A DNA stretch of 64,000 nt from Thauera sp. K11. GTDB lineage: Bacteria > Pseudomonadota > Gammaproteobacteria > Burkholderiales > Rhodocyclaceae. Position numbers and translations under genes: made by a program. The notes below the pieces were generated by a model. The model had not been told where the DNA came from and searched no databases. It saw only the letters and a program-made list of their open reading frames with translations. The stretch spans positions 310,001 through 374,000 of the forward strand of contig NZ_CP023439.1 of the NCBI RefSeq assembly GCF_002354895.1, in the 5' to 3' direction. Shown in pieces: positions 61,469 to 64,000 of this stretch (position 1 is the first letter of the stretch; each line of letters opens with the position of its first letter).

Positions 61469-63121
61469 ATGAAACCCGCCCGCCTGTTTGCCGCCCTGCT
61501 GCTGTTGCCCGCCGCGCTGCCGCTGTGCGCCGCCGACTGGCAGATGGTGGTCCGCGACCGCAACCGCCAGGTCGAGATCGACCGTGCCAGCATCTTCAAT
61601 TCCGACCGCGGCACCAAGGTGTCGTGGGCGAGGGTGGTGCTGGCGTCGGAGGAGGCGGCGACCGCCGGCTATGCCACGATCAAGGCGCTGAACCGCTACG
61701 ACTGCATGAACCGCAGCTTCCTCACGGTCAAGCGCGTCTATCTGGATGCCAGCGAGCAGATCCTGCGCGAGGAAGCGGTCGCCGAGCAGGCGCCGATGCT
61801 GGTGGCGCGCAACTCGGTCGACGAGCGCCTGTGGCGCGAGGTCTGCCGTCCGCCCACGGCCAAGGACCTCGAGAAGATCGCCGACGAGGCGGTCAAGGCC
61901 ACCGCCGGGGCGCTGGAGGCGGGGAAGACTGCGCGTCCGCCCGAGGCGAAGCCGCCGCAGGCGGCCGCGGCCGGCTCCGCGCCCAGGCCCGGGCCGATGG
62001 CGCAGGCCAGGCCCGAGCCGATTCCGCGCACCGATCCGGCGGCGCGGCCGGCGCCGATCCCCGCCCGCGACGCCGCGGCCGCGCAGTTGCGCAGCGGCGA
62101 CATCAAGCCCGCCGGCGCGGAGCCGCCGCAGGCCGCCATCGCGCCGCCCCTGCCCAGGCTCGACCTGGCGCCGCCGCCCGAGCGCGCGCCGGACACGAAG
62201 GCGGACGTCGCGGGCACGGCCAGGCCGGAACCGAAACCGCCGGTGGCCGCGGCCGGCCGGCCGGCCGGCGAGCCGAAGCCGGTGCCGCCCGCCGCGGCCA
62301 GGCCCCGCCCGGCGGCCGCGCCGGTGCGCGAACGGCATGCGCTCGACGAGGCCGCCTTCGCCGCGCTGTCGCTGCACCGTACCGCGGCCGCCGCATCCAG
62401 GCCGGTGCCCGTCCGGGCGCAGGACGGCACGCGTGCTGCGGGCGCGGCGCAATGGAGCTACCAGGGCGAGACCGGGCCGGACCAATGGGGCCGCCTGCGC
62501 CCCGAGTGGCAGGTGTGCACGCTGGGAACGCGGCAGTCGCCGATCGATCTGCGGGACGGCGTGGGCGTCGAACTCGAGCCGGTGAAGTTCGACTATCGTC
62601 CGTCGCGCTTTCGCGTCACCGACACCGGCACCATGCTCCGGGTCGATCTGGACGAGACGATGAGCATGGAGGTGCGCGGCCGGCGCTACCTGCTGGAATA
62701 CCTGACCCTGCACCGTCCCGCCCAGGACCGCGGCGCCGCGCCGGCGCAGGACATGGTGGCGCATCTGCGGCACCGCGACGCCGACGGCAATCCCGCCATG
62801 CTGGCGGTGCCGCTGGCGGCGGGCGAACAGGGCAATGCCGTGCTGCAGATGCTGTTGAACAACCTGCCGCTCGACAAGGGGCGCAGCCATGCACCGGCCG
62901 CGCCGATCGATCTTTCCGCGCTGCTGCCGGCCAGCCCGGCGCACTATCTGTACAGCGGCTCGCTGCCGGAGCCGCCCTGCACCGAAGGCGTGCTGTGGGT
63001 GGTGATGAAGCAGCCGGCGCCGATGTCCGCCGATCAGCTCGCGGCCTTCGCCCGCCTGTATCCGCCCAACAGCCGCCCTTTCCAGCCGTCCAACGGCCGG
63101 CTCGTGCTCGAATCCCGCTGA
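61469..63121 (+). CDS. Exported fusion of a surface-adhesin-E-like domain and an alpha-carbonic-anhydrase-like domain
   Basis: The 550-residue protein has a signal peptide (about 1-22), a first domain (WQMVVRDRNRQVEIDRASI to about 140), then about 170 residues of Pro/Ala-rich linker. A C-terminal alpha-CA domain follows (about 329-550; WSYQGETGPDQWG, CTLGTRQSPIDL, YSGSLPEPPCTEGVLWVV). In the Zn site the expected H-x-H reads T413-L-H415, while the third ligand H432 is present, so catalysis is doubtful. It may act as a binding or structural protein. The start was chosen at the signal peptide; the frame extends 16 residues upstream. Confidence 0.8.
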   Translation: MKPARLFAALLLLPAALPLCAADWQMVVRDRNRQVEIDRASIFNSDRGTKVSWARVVLASEEAATAGYATIKALNRYDCMNRSFLTVKRVYLDASEQILREEAVAEQAPMLVARNSVDERLWREVCRPPTAKDLEKIADEAVKATAGALEAGKTARPPEAKPPQAAAAGSAPRPGPMAQARPEPIPRTDPAARPAPIPARDAAAAQLRSGDIKPAGAEPPQAAIAPPLPRLDLAPPPERAPDTKADVAGTARPEPKPPVAAAGRPAGEPKPVPPAAARPRPAAAPVRERHALDEAAFAALSLHRTAAAASRPVPVRAQDGTRAAGAAQWSYQGETGPDQWGRLRPEWQVCTLGTRQSPIDLRDGVGVELEPVKFDYRPSRFRVTDTGTMLRVDLDETMSMEVRGRRYLLEYLTLHRPAQDRGAAPAQDMVAHLRHRDADGNPAMLAVPLAAGEQGNAVLQMLLNNLPLDKGRSHAPAAPIDLSALLPASPAHYLYSGSLPEPPCTEGVLWVVMKQPAPMSADQLAAFARLYPPNSRPFQPSNGRLVLESR

Positions 63122-63240
63122 AGGAACATTCCGTCCGCGTGCCCGCCGGCGCCGCGGGCGGGTAAACTCACCCCGTCGCCGCCGAAGCGGCGCAGGGGCG
63201 ACCGGCGTCGCCCCGGTTTCCGATACCGGAGTGGGTGGAT

Positions 63241-64000
63241 GAACATGCGTGGATGGATCATCGTGGTTGCCGCGGGCGCCGCGTTCGGCGGTTGCTCGCG
63301 TCCGCCGGAGGAGGCCGCGCCGCCGCTGGCGGTGCTGGTGCGCAGCATGGACAAGGCGCAGGTCGCGGCGGGTGTGCAGGTCTACACCGGCGAGGTGCGC
63401 GCCCGCATCGAGACGGATCTGGGCTTTCGCATCGGCGGCAAGATCCTGCAGCGCCGGGCAGACGTCGGCGCGCGGGTCAGGGCCGGCGAGGTCCTCGCCC
63501 TGCTGGACCCGCAGGATGCCCGCCTTGCCGCGGGTGCCGCCGCCGCTGCCGAGGCGGCCGCGGCGGCCGACCTCGCGCTGGCCGAGGCCGAGTTCAAGCG
63601 CGCGAGCGAACTTCGCACGCGCAACTTCATCAGCGATTCGGCGCTGGATACGCGCCGCACCGCACTGCAGGCGGCCCAGGCGAGGCTGCGCCAGGCGCGC
63701 GCGCAGGCCGCGACCGCGCTCAACCAGGCGGACTACACCCGCCTGCTGGCCGATGCCGACGGCGTGGTGACGAGCGTGCTCGCCGAGCCCGGCCAGGTCG
63801 TGGCGGCCGGGCAGCCGGTGGTGCGCGTGGCGCAGCCGGGCGAGCGCGAGGTGCTGATCCACGTGCCCGAGAACCGCGTGCGCGGCTTCGCACCCGGCGG
63901 CGCGGCCACCGTGCGGCCGTGGATGGCGGCCGACCGTTCCTATGCCGCGCGCGTGCGCGAGGTCGCGCCGGCGGCCGACAGCGCGACGCGGACCTATGCC
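63241..64000 (+). CDS. RND efflux periplasmic adaptor lipoprotein, 3'-truncated by window edge
   Basis: The frame is open from the ATG at 63241 to the end of the window (253 codons). The product starts MNMRGWIIVVAAGAAFGGC with a lipobox (C19), then VYTGEVRARIETDLGFRIGGKI, RRADVGARVRAGEVLALLDPQD (lipoyl half), a coiled-coil hairpin (about 95-165) and DYTRLLADADGVVTSVLAEPGQVV. This is the MexA/AcrA-type adaptor layout. An RND pump gene is expected just beyond the window. Confidence 0.88.

Overview
The window is GC-rich, densely packed DNA that reads like the chromosome of a betaproteobacterium of the Rhodocyclales (Azoarcus, Aromatoleum or Thauera type). The signs are an aa3-type cytochrome oxidase operon with betaproteobacterial accessory genes, a betaproteobacterial porin, a CIRCE element in front of rpoH, and a complete acetone carboxylase locus with its sigma-54 activator. 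The high GC content produces many long antisense ORFs, which were ignored. No tRNA, rRNA or CRISPR array was seen. Both edges cut genes: ctaD at the left and an RND efflux adaptor at the right.

Layout. 1-7.8 kb: cytochrome c oxidase structural and assembly genes (ctaD, a small assembly protein, ctaG, DUF2970, ctaE, SURF1, a Sco-like protein, ctaA, ctaB, sco). 7.9-12.9 kb: rpoH with a perfect CIRCE operator, a porin, aroE, ampD and a lytic transglycosylase. 12.9-18.5 kb: an aminotransferase and zur, divergent across a 22-bp perfect palindrome from a five-gene operon (DUF1826, DUF2796, ABC ATPase, ABC permease, DUF3299) that looks like a zinc-starvation uptake system. 18.6-26.4 kb: DUF3016, GTP-dependent PEP carboxykinase divergent from malic enzyme, a patatin-like lipase and a D,D-endopeptidase. 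26.4-36.7 kb: an IclR regulator divergent from an Mrp antiporter operon that stops after mrpD, then a decayed IS5-type transposase, two unrecognised genes that look imported, an RsuA/RluB-type pseudouridine synthase and a small Cys-rich protein with an FNR-type box. 36.7-42.8 kb: a MacAB-like exporter operon with two different permeases, and glnS. 43-47.1 kb: an OmpA-type lipoprotein and a SWIM/SNF2 helicase.

47.1-57.6 kb is the catabolic centrepiece: acxA, acxB and acxC (beta, alpha and gamma subunits of acetone carboxylase), an AMP-forming acyl-CoA synthetase likely to activate acetoacetate, and an AcoR/AcxR-like activator. Sequences matching the sigma-54 -24/-12 consensus stand before both acxA and the activator. 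Three 82-bp tandem repeats separate acxA from acxB. Two copies of an interspersed palindromic element lie before the activator, and a third copy is in the cox operon.

57.6-64 kb: an overlapping HEPN/MNT gene pair, a thiD-thiC operon under a TPP riboswitch, a secreted carbonic-anhydrase-like fusion protein that has lost one zinc-ligand histidine, and the start of an RND efflux operon. The most unusual items are the Zur operon, the acx intercistronic repeats, the variable-arm palindromic element, the carbonic anhydrase-like pseudoenzyme, and the imported gene pair behind the truncated Mrp operon.
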